Of a stretch of DNA of 64,000 nucleotides, positions 28,640 to 36,188 are shown piece after piece. Positions within the stretch are counted from its first letter, which is position 1, and each line of letters opens with the position of its first letter. The notes under the pieces are model-generated. The model worked only from the letters and a program-made list of their open reading frames with translations, had not been told where the DNA came from and searched no databases. The translations under genes were made by a program, and so were the position numbers. Source of the DNA: Clostridiales bacterium (GTDB lineage Bacteria > Bacillota > Clostridia > Christensenellales > Borkfalkiaceae); assembly GCA_015055965.1 (NCBI GenBank), contig SVHG01000008.1, positions 1 through 64,000 on the forward strand, written 5' to 3'.

Positions 28640-30217
28640 TTACTTATTACCGTACTCTCTGGTCATAATAGACTGTTCGCTTTCTTTATCAAAAAGATGA
28701 ATGAACTTTTCGTTAAACTTAATGTTTACAACGTCGCCGGGTAATAAATCGTTTCTTTCAGGAACGCTTACGATAAAGTCGTTACCCTTTTCTTCTAAGT
28801 GAAGGAACAACTGGGTTGTGTTACCTAAAACCTCTTTAATGGTAAGAGTTGCTTTAATACCCTTTTCGTCAACCTTCATATTTTCCCCTCTTGCGCCAAG
28901 ATATACGCTATGAGAGTTACCGTCTAGGTATTCTTCTTGAATGGTGCGTAATTTTGAAAGCTCTAGCTGAATGGTTTGTCCGTCCTTAAAGGTAACGTTA
29001 AGCATTTCCTTCTCACGCTTAATATCAACCTCGAAGAAGTTCATTTGAGGAGTACCTATAAAGCCTGCAACGAACTTGTTTTCGGGATAATCGAATAAGT
29101 TAGTGGGCGTATCTATTTGTTGAATAACGCCAAGCTTCATAACTACTATTCTAGTACCCATAGTCATAGCCTCTATTTGGTCGTGAGTAACGTAAATAAA
29201 GGTGGTTTTAAGTTGGTTATGTAGCTTAACTATTTCCGCTCTCATTGCCGTTCTTAGCTTAGCGTCTAGGTTAGATAGGGGCTCGTCTAGTAAGAAAACC
29301 TTAGGTCCGCGAACCATTGCGCGACCAAGCGCTATACGTTGACGTTGACCGCCAGACATTTCAGAGGGCTTAGAATCAAGTAATTCTTCAATGCCTAAAA
29401 CACCTGCAGCCCATTGTACCTTTTCATCTATCTCACTCTTAGACATGTGAACGTAATTGAATAAGGGAACTTGGGTGGTTTTGTAATATTCTAAATCCCT
29501 TTCAGCGTCCTCTATGCGTTTTTCAAGTAAAGCTCTCTTTTCGCTATAGTAAGCAATATCCTTTTCTACCTGAGCTTTTGCATCCTTTGCATCTTCAAGC
29601 CTTGCGTTTAACTTCTTAATAAGCTTTGCGTTTTCTTCCGCTTGCTCTTTAGAAAGGGCTTCTAACTGCTCCGTTAAAGCGCTTATTTTAGCTTGCCAAG
29701 CTTGGGTTGCATTTTCACCCTGCTCTAAGGATTTTACTAATGAAGCCTTATCCTTATAAAGCTTTTTTAATCTCTTAGATATTTCTGCAATCTTCTTATT
29801 ATCAATCGCTATTACCTGATTACCCTCTTTATCAAGCTTGGGCACGGATTTTTTGCGAATTTTAAGACCGAACGCAATATTATCGTAAGCGCTAAGGTGG
29901 GGATAAAGCGCGTAGCTTTGGAAAACCATTGCTATATCTCTATCTTTAGCGTCTATATCGTTAACCAAACGGTCGTCTATATAAAGCTCGCCACCGCTTA
30001 TTTCTTCTAAGCCGGCAATCATTCTTAAGGTGGTTGATTTACCGCAACCGGAAGGGCCAACGAATACTATAAATTCGCCGTCTTTAATTTCCATGTTAAA
30101 ATCACTAACTGCAACAAAATCACCGCTTCTCTTTTTTGCTTCGCCTTTAGCATTCTTTTTTGCTCTGCCAATACCGGGGTAAATTTTGTAAACGTGTCTT
30201 AATAATAATCTTGCCAT
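28640..30217 (-). CDS. MsmX/UgpC-type sugar ABC ATPase with coiled-coil insertion
   Basis: 525 residues against about 370 for MsmX/MalK. Walker A GPSGCGKST (54-62), Q-loop FQSYALYPH (Q100), signature MSGGQRQR (287-294), Walker B VFLLDEP (307-313) and H345 are intact, and a C-terminal OB-like regulatory domain follows. Between the Q-loop and the signature, residues about 126-258 form an extra segment rich in Lys, Glu and Ala with heptad character. It lies in the helical subdomain that contacts the permeases. The gene is first in the locus, behind its promoter. It probably energises the permeases at 18633-20529. Confidence 0.93.
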   Translation of the reverse strand: MARLLLRHVYKIYPGIGRAKKNAKGEAKKRSGDFVAVSDFNMEIKDGEFIVFVGPSGCGKSTTLRMIAGLEEISGGELYIDDRLVNDIDAKDRDIAMVFQSYALYPHLSAYDNIAFGLKIRKKSVPKLDKEGNQVIAIDNKKIAEISKRLKKLYKDKASLVKSLEQGENATQAWQAKISALTEQLEALSKEQAEENAKLIKKLNARLEDAKDAKAQVEKDIAYYSEKRALLEKRIEDAERDLEYYKTTQVPLFNYVHMSKSEIDEKVQWAAGVLGIEELLDSKPSEMSGGQRQRIALGRAMVRGPKVFLLDEPLSNLDAKLRTAMRAEIVKLHNQLKTTFIYVTHDQIEAMTMGTRIVVMKLGVIQQIDTPTNLFDYPENKFVAGFIGTPQMNFFEVDIKREKEMLNVTFKDGQTIQLELSKLRTIQEEYLDGNSHSVYLGARGENMKVDEKGIKATLTIKEVLGNTTQLFLHLEEKGNDFIVSVPERNDLLPGDVVNIKFNEKFIHLFDKESEQSIMTREYGNK

Positions 30218-30277
30218 ATACGACTTCCTCTAATTTTTCTTAAGATTTTCTTAAAGAAACAATTCTTCTCATTTAGC

Positions 30278-30306
30278 ATTATACAATAAGTAAAATAATA
30301 ATGCAA
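30278..30306 (-). promoter_or_regulatory. sigma-A promoter of the fructan locus
   Basis: On the minus strand, -35 TTGCAT (30301-30306) and -10 TATAAT (30278-30283) are spaced by 17 bp, about 60 bp before the ATPase start codon. It is the only strong promoter seen upstream of the 24 kb cluster. Confidence 0.75.
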
Positions 30307-30313
30307 CTAATTT

Positions 30314-30329
30314 TTGGAATCGTTTCCAA
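30314..30329. promoter_or_regulatory. LacI- or CcpA-type operator upstream of the fructan locus
   Basis: TTGGAATCGTTTCCAA is a near-perfect palindrome with a central CG, the form of LacI/GalR operators. It also resembles a catabolite-responsive element. It lies 7 bp upstream of the -35 box. Candidate binders are the LacI protein at 21976-22944 or CcpA. Confidence 0.55.
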
Positions 30330-30588
30330 TTTTTTTATATTTTTTTACTTTTTTGTTTAAAAACAGGGGTTTAATACACAAAATCTATATTTTTGCTTAA
30401 TATTAATGCAAAAACTGACCTTAAAACGTGATTTTTAGAAAAATTACCAAAATTTTTATTAATGATTACTTTAAAGGTTATTTGCAAGCGTTTTGCTATA
30501 ATATATAAATAATTAAAGTCGCGCGAAAGAAAAAAAACAACTATTTAGGCAGTTCCTATTAGGGAATTTTTGTTCTTAATAAAAGTAT

Positions 30589-30865
30589 AGCACACTATAC
30601 TTCACTAAAAGTGAAATGTAGTGTGCTTTTCATATCCACAAAAGATTAAACATATATGAGTTATATTTTTAGCCTTATGGCTAAAAGTGATATGCAAAAC
30701 AAGTTTTGCGTTAGATTGCGACTTGCGGTCACAGTTATATTAAATAAATCCATAACTCGCCGTAAGGCGAATATAACTGCGTAGCAATATCACTTGTCGT
30801 TAGACAAATATCACAAATCCGTTCACGGATTTATTTAGTTGCCGAATCCCTTGTAGGGACTCGGC
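30589..30865. repeat. hairpin-ladder array 1
   Basis: The array opens with a two-tier hairpin (AGCACACTA with TAGTGTGCT outside, TTCACT with AGTGAA inside, 30589-30627) and closes with another (GCCGA with TCGGC, TCCC with GGGA, 30841-30865). Between them are short hairpins such as TTTAGCC/GGCTAAA, GCAAAAC/GTTTTGC, CGCC/GGCG, TTGTC/GACAA and AAATCCG/CGGATTT. The spacers AGTTATAT and GTGATAT on the left match the complements ATATAACT and ATATCAC on the right. No ORF is supported. The remaining intergenic DNA from 30330 to 30588 is AT-rich and featureless to me. Confidence 0.7.
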
Positions 30866-30914
30866 TTTTAGCCACCTCTTTTTTGTATTTATATTTTATT
30901 TTTTATTACAAACT

Positions 30915-30944
30915 AGCCGATAATCGACCTATTCAAGCACTTTT
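30915..30944 (-). repeat. dispersed CGATTA motif, copy
   Basis: On the minus strand AAAAGTGC then TTGAATAGGTCGATTATCGG, about 60 bp past the stop of the zinc-ribbon gene. Confidence 0.6.
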
Positions 30945-30961
30945 GATTAATTTGCAACAAA

Positions 30962-30988
30962 AAAAGCAAGCGCTTTAGACTTGCTTTT
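30962..30988. terminator. terminator of the zinc-ribbon protein gene
   Basis: AAAAGCAAG and CTTGCTTTT form a stem just past the stop codon. A- and T-runs on both sides allow bidirectional use. The same GCAAG stem recurs at 32477 and about 35206. Confidence 0.6.
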
Positions 30989-31002
30989 AATTGATTTAAT
31001 TA

Positions 31003-31470
31003 TTAATTTACGGAAGAGCCACAGCTGGGGCATTTTACTTCGTTTTGCAAAAGCGTACTGCCACAATAAGCGCAACGGCGTTCGATGGGCTCAATAGGCT
31101 CTATGCGTTGCAAGGTATTACCGTCAAAGAAATAACCTTCTAAATAACCGCGCTTAATGCAACGCTCAATGCACTCCTTTGCACTGTTATACGCCATACC
31201 GGTTGCGGAAGCTAGGTCCGATACAGAGCCAAGACCGTAACTGTTTATTGCGCGAATAAGGCGCACGTCTTTAGCAGAGTTTGCCATAGCGATAGCGTAA
31301 AAAGTGATGCCAAAAAAGGCATGCACCGCAAGCGTAATGCACACAGCCATAAGAAAAAATTGCTTATTAATAGCGAAAAGTACTATGCCGGGTATGCTTG
31401 CCACGCCTGTTATAGCGGTAAGCAAAGTCACCCAAAACCAAATGCGCCAACTCTTTTTTGCTTGTTTCAT
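31003..31470 (-). CDS. membrane protein with winged-helix-like segment and zinc ribbon
   Basis: 155 residues, family not recognised. Two N-terminal helices (about 9-30 and 36-60) anchor it in the membrane. A middle segment (DVRLIRAINSYGLGSVSDLA...KRGYLEGYF) reads like a small winged helix, and the C-terminus carries a zinc ribbon (CAYCGS...CPSCGSS). The layout suggests a membrane-tethered regulator or assembly factor. AAGAGG precedes the ATG. It stands alone between repeat-filled intergenic regions. Confidence 0.7.
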   Translation of the reverse strand: MKQAKKSWRIWFWVTLLTAITGVASIPGIVLFAINKQFFLMAVCITLAVHAFFGITFYAIAMANSAKDVRLIRAINSYGLGSVSDLASATGMAYNSAKECIERCIKRGYLEGYFFDGNTLQRIEPIEPIERRCAYCGSTLLQNEVKCPSCGSSVN

Positions 31471-31635
31471 AAAATAACCTCTTCGTTATAGAACTTATAT
31501 ATCTTTATTATATAATATGAAATAAAATTAACCCAAAAATTAATATATATTTACTACGAATGCAAATTTTTTAGTTATGGTTACTATTTTTTACAAGGGT
31601 TTACCCTGAAATTAGCCCGTCAAATTGAAATTTGA

Positions 31636-32385
31636 TTATTTGCTTGAATATGTATATTTTGCGATTAAAGTTTGCTCAACACCATCATCTGTTGTATCTG
31701 CAAAAAGGGTTCTTTCGTAAGTATAGCTTTCGTGTTCAAGGCAAACTTCCAACATAAAAAGGAATATGCCCATATCAATTTTATTGTAATACCGCACTTT
31801 ATCGGCAGGCATAATTCCTCTCTTGCCGGACTTCTTGAATCTATATATCATCAAGTTATTGCTTGTATTTTCCACAATCCAAGGTTGTGTATTACAAGCA
31901 CTTGGAGTGAAACGAACAATCTCTGCAACACGAAGTGTATCACCAATCCAAAGTTCATTCAAGGATTTTCTCTTAGATTTGAACATATCTTTGCGGAACA
32001 TATCTTCGGGCATTTTTGCTATTGAGATCATAATGACAAAATCAAGACCGTTCACCTTCATATTTTGCGGTTTTCCGATACCAAACCACAAAGCACCTAT
32101 ATTCTGTGATGCAAGATATAAATCAATCTGTTCGCCTATGTATCCGATATTTCGTAAATATTCACCCTTTGTTTCGCTGTAAAACAAGATGCAGTATTGC
32201 CCACCTCTTTTGCAAGTAGTTTCGCTCTCGGGAACAATGCAAATCTCTCTTTTGATTTCAGGATTGAGCGGTTTTGTCGTTTTAATAAAGTTTTTTAGTC
32301 CTTGAACTTCGCCCTCGGTCAGCGTATCAGTATTTTTGAATATATGAAAGGACTTTCGTTTGAATATTTGCTTGTAGTAATCCAT
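31636..32385 (-). CDS. putative nitroreductase (TM1586-like)
   Basis: 249 residues resembling flavin-dependent nitroreductases of the TM1586 type. Conserved-looking stretches are LWIGDTLRVAEIVRFTPSAC followed by NTQPW (typical FMN-site block) and GIFLFMLEVCLEH. The physiological substrate is unknown. Leu and Arg codon choice (CTG, CTC, CGA) looks different from neighbouring housekeeping genes, which could mean recent acquisition, but no mobility gene is adjacent. Confidence 0.8.
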   Translation of the reverse strand: MDYYKQIFKRKSFHIFKNTDTLTEGEVQGLKNFIKTTKPLNPEIKREICIVPESETTCKRGGQYCILFYSETKGEYLRNIGYIGEQIDLYLASQNIGALWFGIGKPQNMKVNGLDFVIMISIAKMPEDMFRKDMFKSKRKSLNELWIGDTLRVAEIVRFTPSACNTQPWIVENTSNNLMIYRFKKSGKRGIMPADKVRYYNKIDMGIFLFMLEVCLEHESYTYERTLFADTTDDGVEQTLIAKYTYSSK

Positions 32386-32476
32386 TTTCTCTCCGTCAAA
32401 TTCTTATTTATCGGCAATTTAATTATATCACACACCTATAATCACAGTCAAGGAATTGCTTAAAAATCATTAAAAC

Positions 32477-32511
32477 AAAAAAAGCAAGCACTTTTTGTAC
32501 TTGCTTTTTTT
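32477..32511. terminator. terminator between nitroreductase and membrane protein genes
   Basis: AAAAAAAGCAAG and CTTGCTTTTTTT form the stem around an 11 nt loop. It is nearly identical to the hairpin at 35206 on the far side of the 32.6-34.9 kb genes. Confidence 0.7.
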
Positions 32512-32641
32512 GTGTGAGTAATCTAAAATTTTGATACCATATTATAATGGGTGCAAATTTTGGAATTATGGGTTCACTTTTTTTGCAAAAAATGGGTTCA
32601 AATTTAACGAATGGGTGCATTTTTATAGTCTGTAGAATAGA

Positions 32642-33034
32642 TTATTTCACTTCTCCGTTTCGAATGTTCTTGACCAAGGCGAATGGGTATACAACAACCG
32701 AAAGGGCAAGTCCGAGAATAATTGCAAGAAGACCGAAAAGAGTTGCGAGCAAAAATCCAAGCACCCAAAACAGAAGTTTTACCGTAATAAGCCAAATGAT
32801 TCCATCAAGGTCAAGAGTAAAGATTAAACCCGGAAATCTAACAAATCCCCAACTAAAAATTTGAAGAATCATATCACCAATGAAATTATTACCAAGTATA
32901 AGACAAGATACAAGAGTGAATCCTGTTAAAGCAAGGATGGTGAAGAGCAAGATGTTTCCGGTAGCGATACCTATGATGAACAAAACTACTGAGGTAACTG
33001 AACCCCAAATAAATGATTTGTTTCTAAGTGACAT
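32642..33034 (-). CDS. small polytopic membrane protein
   Basis: 130 residues with about four hydrophobic segments (10-28, 30-48, 75-95, 97-120) and a short basic tail (KNIRNGEVK). No family was recognised. GGGGAGGAT precedes the ATG. It starts 17 bp after the stop of the InlB-repeat lipoprotein, so the two are probably co-transcribed from the leader at 35105. Confidence 0.6.
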   Translation of the reverse strand: MSLRNKSFIWGSVTSVVLFIIGIATGNILLFTILALTGFTLVSCLILGNNFIGDMILQIFSWGFVRFPGLIFTLDLDGIIWLITVKLLFWVLGFLLATLFGLLAIILGLALSVVVYPFALVKNIRNGEVK

Positions 33035-33051
33035 ATTATCCTCCCCTGCTT

Positions 33052-34872
33052 CTATAATGTTATTTTTGTGCCTATATATGCGAGTATAACATCAACGTTA
33101 AAGGCTTCTTTGTTCTCGGTAAATATCGGTACTAGCTCGGCGTAAGAAGTCATCAGTTGTTCGACGTCCTCATCGATAACAGTTACATGCGCATTTACGT
33201 TGTTGGTGGACTTGACATCATCGTTGAGAGAATCGTAATAATCCTCTTGAACGAAGAGCATAGGAACTTGAATCATATGTACGGTATATTCCTGTGTAGT
33301 AGAATCGTAAGAAGTTACATACTGAGTTCTAAACTCAATATCAAAGCGTCTGGAGAATGACGCAAGCGAGAAACCTCCTACAGTTTTACTTTTCCATTCT
33401 TCGCTCAATCCGTTTACATAAAGCTTGGCAGCATTGTTTTGGGTAGCGGCAACATACTTGATAGAATTAAGACCACTCACGTTTTTGAGATTAAACCAAA
33501 GCGTATCAAAATTGACGGTAACACCAAGTTTCTCGGCGGTTTCGTTCACCTCATAGCCAAGCATTTTACCGGTATTCGTGTTGTAAAGCTCACAAATCGT
33601 ATTGGAAAAACCAACAAGACCGTCAGCCTTGTTACCTACGATAGAGGCATAGCTGTTAGTAATATAAAATTCAGCAGAGCTTGCGACGTCAACAGAAGAT
33701 ACGGTGAGGTATTCGTATATCTTGCCACTAATATCCCCATTGTCATCTCTTGCAATAGAGAACATAGCCCTTCTTGCGCCAAGATATTTGATGGCGAACT
33801 CATAGGCATTCTCTCTGACAGTATATGCGAGCGCATTTGCATCACCAAGCTGAATTCGTACACTCTTTTCACCGGTTTCGGCTATCATAGCCATAGCAAT
33901 CTGAGCGGTTACATTGCCGATTGTGGGAATGTTGGCGGTGTAATCAACAACATAATAAAGAACTTCACCGTCGAATTTAATAGCAATATTATAGATGCCG
34001 TTTTCAAACGTATAATGTGCTGTGTCTGCAGGATTTTGGTCGAAATAGTTGTTAAATGCAGTGATAGAGGTTGAAGAAATAGTTTCAACCACAGTCAATG
34101 CGTTGAAGAAAAGCATAGACTGATCTATGTTGTTAAGAACCATGTACCACTGTTCACCAAAACCGTAGGTAATATCCGATACATTCACGAAGTCGGAGTA
34201 ATCGGTAACGATATCCTCGGGTGCAACAAGGTTTTTACTGTAATCAAGTCTCATAGCTTCCGGAATATATGCATACGGATTGAGATTGTATCCGTTCAAA
34301 AGCGAGGCAAGAAGGCTCTTGATATCTAAAATCTTGTTCCATACCGCAAAATATTCTGTATTGCCGGTGATAGCCCTTTCAAAGTCTACTTCAATAACTT
34401 CATTTTGAGAAGAACTCCAACCTACAAACCTGTAACCCTCATAAGCTGGGGGATCAGGAATGGCAGCCTTACTACCGTATTCAACAGTCTGGGATGCTAC
34501 CGAACTTCCGCCCAATGTATTAAAGGTTACAGTATATTTCCGTTTAACGGCAGTTATCTTAGCGTAATACGTTGAGTTTTGAGTCGCTTCAGGGATTTCG
34601 ATAAGCACCTCCCCATCGGCAGACGCTGACCAACCTATAAAGGTGTAATCCCATTCATCCGTATCGCTCTTTGTATAACTGTAATTGGGGACAGAACCTT
34701 CTTCGACTTGCGCTGAAGAAATGGTGTTTCCATTTTCATCCACCCAAGTTATAGTGTACTTTGTTTTTTCAGGGTTATCTGAAGGGTCACCACTTTCGTC
34801 GCCATTATTACAAGCAGTAAAAATCATAAACGTGGCTAGCAAAAGACATAAGAGGTAAAGTAGCTTTTTCAT
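33052..34872 (-). CDS. lipoprotein with InlB-type beta repeats
   Basis: 606 residues with a lipoprotein signal (FTACNNG, Cys21). Two Listeria-Bacteroides (InlB B / Flg_new) repeats follow: one around YTITWVDENGNTISS to GWSASADG, and one around YTVTFNTLGGSSVAS to FVGWSSSQ. The remaining about 430 residues are an unrecognised, probably beta-rich domain with no visible catalytic motif. It is a surface-exposed adhesin or binding lipoprotein by analogy. AAGGAG precedes the ATG. A structured leader with a terminator immediately upstream suggests control by transcription attenuation. Confidence 0.8.
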   Translation of the reverse strand: MKKLLYLLCLLLATFMIFTACNNGDESGDPSDNPEKTKYTITWVDENGNTISSAQVEEGSVPNYSYTKSDTDEWDYTFIGWSASADGEVLIEIPEATQNSTYYAKITAVKRKYTVTFNTLGGSSVASQTVEYGSKAAIPDPPAYEGYRFVGWSSSQNEVIEVDFERAITGNTEYFAVWNKILDIKSLLASLLNGYNLNPYAYIPEAMRLDYSKNLVAPEDIVTDYSDFVNVSDITYGFGEQWYMVLNNIDQSMLFFNALTVVETISSTSITAFNNYFDQNPADTAHYTFENGIYNIAIKFDGEVLYYVVDYTANIPTIGNVTAQIAMAMIAETGEKSVRIQLGDANALAYTVRENAYEFAIKYLGARRAMFSIARDDNGDISGKIYEYLTVSSVDVASSAEFYITNSYASIVGNKADGLVGFSNTICELYNTNTGKMLGYEVNETAEKLGVTVNFDTLWFNLKNVSGLNSIKYVAATQNNAAKLYVNGLSEEWKSKTVGGFSLASFSRRFDIEFRTQYVTSYDSTTQEYTVHMIQVPMLFVQEDYYDSLNDDVKSTNNVNAHVTVIDEDVEQLMTSYAELVPIFTENKEAFNVDVILAYIGTKITL

Positions 34873-34889
34873 TGTTTTTTCTCCTTAAT

Positions 34890-34925
34890 AAAAATAAAAA
34901 GTGCGGCAACCGAAGTTAACCGCAC
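34890..34925 (-). terminator. intrinsic terminator inside the lipoprotein leader
   Basis: On the minus strand GTGCGG and CCGCAC form the outer stem, AAC and GTT the inner stem, closed by a TTCG tetraloop, followed by TTTTTATTTTT. It lies directly before the AAGGAG of the lipoprotein gene, between that gene and its promoter. Confidence 0.8.
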
Positions 34926-35105
34926 CGAAAAACGCAAACTCCGATTGTCGCCAAACAAATTTAATAGAATTAGAGTATCTCTACCATAATCGCTATTCGG
35001 AATTTGTGCTTTTACCAAATTCTAAAAATGATTATGGCAAAAAAAGGGTATAATTATCCCATAAAGAAAAAGATACCGCTAATTCTACTATTAAATTTGT
35101 TTGGC
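34926..35105 (-). ncRNA. structured leader RNA or small RNA upstream of InlB lipoprotein
   Basis: The predicted transcript starts at about 35105 and folds into a nested rod. The outer stem pairs 35079-35105 with 34950-34973 (about 24 bp, one 3 nt bulge) and continues through AGATAC with GTATCT. An inner stem pairs GATTATGG (35030-35037) with CCATAATC (34984-34991), and a terminal stem pairs CAAATTC with GAATTTG. The terminator at 34890-34925 follows. It is either an attenuation leader for the lipoprotein gene or a stand-alone 6S-like RNA of about 215 nt. No known riboswitch class was recognised. Confidence 0.6.
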
Positions 35106-35111
35106 ATACTT

Positions 35112-35140
35112 ATTATACACTTTTTTAGAAAATATTTCAA
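35112..35140 (-). promoter_or_regulatory. promoter of the structured leader/lipoprotein gene
   Basis: On the minus strand, -35 TTGAAA (35135-35140) and -10 TATAAT (35112-35117) have a 17 bp spacer. The expected start coincides with the first base of the long leader stem. Confidence 0.75.
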
Positions 35141-35205
35141 TAGTTTTAGAGAAAAAAGGTGAATTTTTTATAAAAAATAGGAATTTGTTTTTATTTATTA
35201 AACAA

Positions 35206-35232
35206 AAAAAGCAAGCACTTTTTGTACTTGCT
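35206..35232. terminator. hairpin matching the 32477 terminator
   Basis: AAAAAAAGCAAG...CTTGC repeats the stem and loop of 32477-32511, but is followed by TAAAAATT rather than a T-run. It could be a relic or a terminator for minus-strand transcription from the right. Confidence 0.45.
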
Positions 35233-35290
35233 AAAAATTAATATTCCATTTATTAAACACGCACCTGCTTTATTTGTAAGATTTACTTGC

Positions 35291-35423
35291 GGGACTTGAA
35301 TTCTTGCATTTTGCAAAGCAATCCTTCCATAACTCATTCTTTATGCTTTGCAAAACACTTCGCACAAGCCTAAAAACAGTGGGTGTCCACTGTTTTCCGG
35401 GCGCTCTTGTTCAAGTCCCTTCA
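35291..35423. other. inverted tRNA-Leu T-arm fragments
   Basis: GTTCAAGTCCCTTCA (35409-35423) matches the T-arm and 3' end of the neighbouring tRNA-Leu gene (35489-35503) in opposite orientation. GGGACTTGAA (35291-35300) is its inverted partner. It could be a tRNA relic or an old integration scar. Nothing else is recognised in this gap. Confidence 0.35.
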
Positions 35424-35443
35424 AATTACTTTATCACAACAAC

Positions 35444-35478
35444 AAAAAAGGAAAGTACAAATCGTACTTTCCTTTTTT
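35444..35478. terminator. terminator of the tRNA cluster
   Basis: AAAAAAGGAAAGTAC, loop AAATC, GTACTTTCCTTTTTT: a perfect stem directly after the encoded CCA of tRNA-Leu. It is symmetric and can act both ways. Confidence 0.8.
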
Positions 35479-35562
35479 GTGGTGCGGATGAAGGGACTTG
35501 AACCCCCACGTCGTGGACACTAGCTCCTAAGGCTAGCGCGTCTGCCATTTCGCCACATCCGC
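35479..35562 (-). tRNA. tRNA-Leu(TAG)
   Basis: 84 nt with encoded CCA. Acceptor GCGGATG pairs with CATCCGC. The anticodon loop CTTAGGA holds TAG. A long variable arm, as expected for tRNA-Leu, is present. Confidence 0.95.
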
Positions 35563-35608
35563 TTTTAACTATTAAATTTACAACCAGTAATACAAGGTCT
35601 TTTTTTTG

Positions 35609-35684
35609 TGGTGCGCCTTCGGGGACTCGAACCCCGGACCCACTGATTAAGAGTCAGTTGCTCTACCAACTGAGCTAAAGGCGC
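35609..35684 (-). tRNA. tRNA-Lys(CTT)
   Basis: 76 nt with encoded CCA. Anticodon stem ACTGA/TCAGT with loop CTCTTAA gives CTT. Confidence 0.95.
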
Positions 35685-35690
35685 ATTTAC

Positions 35691-35766
35691 TGGTGATCCA
35701 TCGGAGACTCGAACTCCGGACACCGTGATTAAAAGTCACGTGCTCTACCGCCTGAGCTAATGGACC
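35691..35766 (-). tRNA. tRNA-Lys(TTT)
   Basis: 76 nt with encoded CCA. Loop CTTTTAA gives TTT. Only 6 bp separate it from tRNA-Lys(CTT), so both lysine isoacceptors are processed from one transcript. Confidence 0.95.
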
Positions 35767-35780
35767 TTGTAAATTTTTAC

Positions 35781-35855
35781 TGGCTGGGGTGGCAGGATTT
35801 GAACCTACGAATGCCGGAATCAAAATCCGGTGCCTTACCGCTTGGCGACACCCCA
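35781..35855 (-). tRNA. tRNA-Gln(TTG)
   Basis: 75 nt with encoded CCA. Anticodon stem CCGGA/TCCGG with loop TTTTGAT gives TTG. Acceptor TGGGGTG is typical for Gln. Confidence 0.95.
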
Positions 35856-35869
35856 ACGCTGAAAAATAA

Positions 35870-35946
35870 TGGGGCGATAGAAGGGTTTTGAACCCTCGAC
35901 CTCCAGGACCACAATCTGGCGCTCCACCAATTGAGCTACTACCGCC
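35870..35946 (-). tRNA. tRNA-His(GTG)
   Basis: 77 nt including the encoded extra G at -1 and the discriminator C, both histidine identity elements. Loop TTGTGGT gives GTG. The top anticodon-stem pair next to the loop is an A-C mismatch. Confidence 0.94.
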
Positions 35947-35957
35947 GTATGCATTCA

Positions 35958-36034
35958 TGGCGCGCCTTGAGGGACTCGAACCCCCCACACACGGCTTAGA
36001 AGGCCGTTGCTCTATCCATCTGAGCTAAAGGCGC
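35958..36034 (-). tRNA. tRNA-Arg(TCT)
   Basis: 77 nt with encoded CCA. Stem ACGGC/GCCGT with loop CTTCTAA gives TCT. Confidence 0.95.
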
Positions 36035-36065
36035 ACGTTCGTGTGTGTGACGGCATACGCTTTTT

Positions 36066-36139
36066 TGGAGCGGGTGATGGGAATCGGACCCACGCAACCA
36101 GCTTGGAAGGCTGGTGTTCTACCATTGAACTACACCCGC
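36066..36139 (-). tRNA. tRNA-Gly(TCC)
   Basis: 74 nt with encoded CCA. Loop CTTCCAA gives TCC. It is the first gene of the cluster behind the promoter at 36160-36188. Confidence 0.95.
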
Positions 36140-36159
36140 ACTTCACACAATGCCTAACG

Positions 36160-36188
36160 ATTATAGCAAAAGCGACATTTATTGTCAA
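36160..36188 (-). promoter_or_regulatory. promoter of the seven-tRNA cluster
   Basis: On the minus strand a perfect TTGACA (36183-36188), 17 bp spacer and TATAAT (36160-36165), as expected for stable-RNA genes. The rest of the gap to 36343 is AT-rich with nothing recognised. Confidence 0.85.

Noticed and set aside
33439-34074. 211-residue plus-strand frame opposite the InlB-repeat lipoprotein
   Set aside because: Shadow of the real gene: no ribosome-binding site and no coherent domain; the minus-strand protein has a signal peptide and recognisable repeats.
35647-35988. Open frames of 60-113 residues across the tRNA cluster (also 36007-36210, 52038-52283)
   Set aside because: They are read-throughs of tRNA genes and their complements; the familiar VRFPSPAP-type words are translated T-arms.
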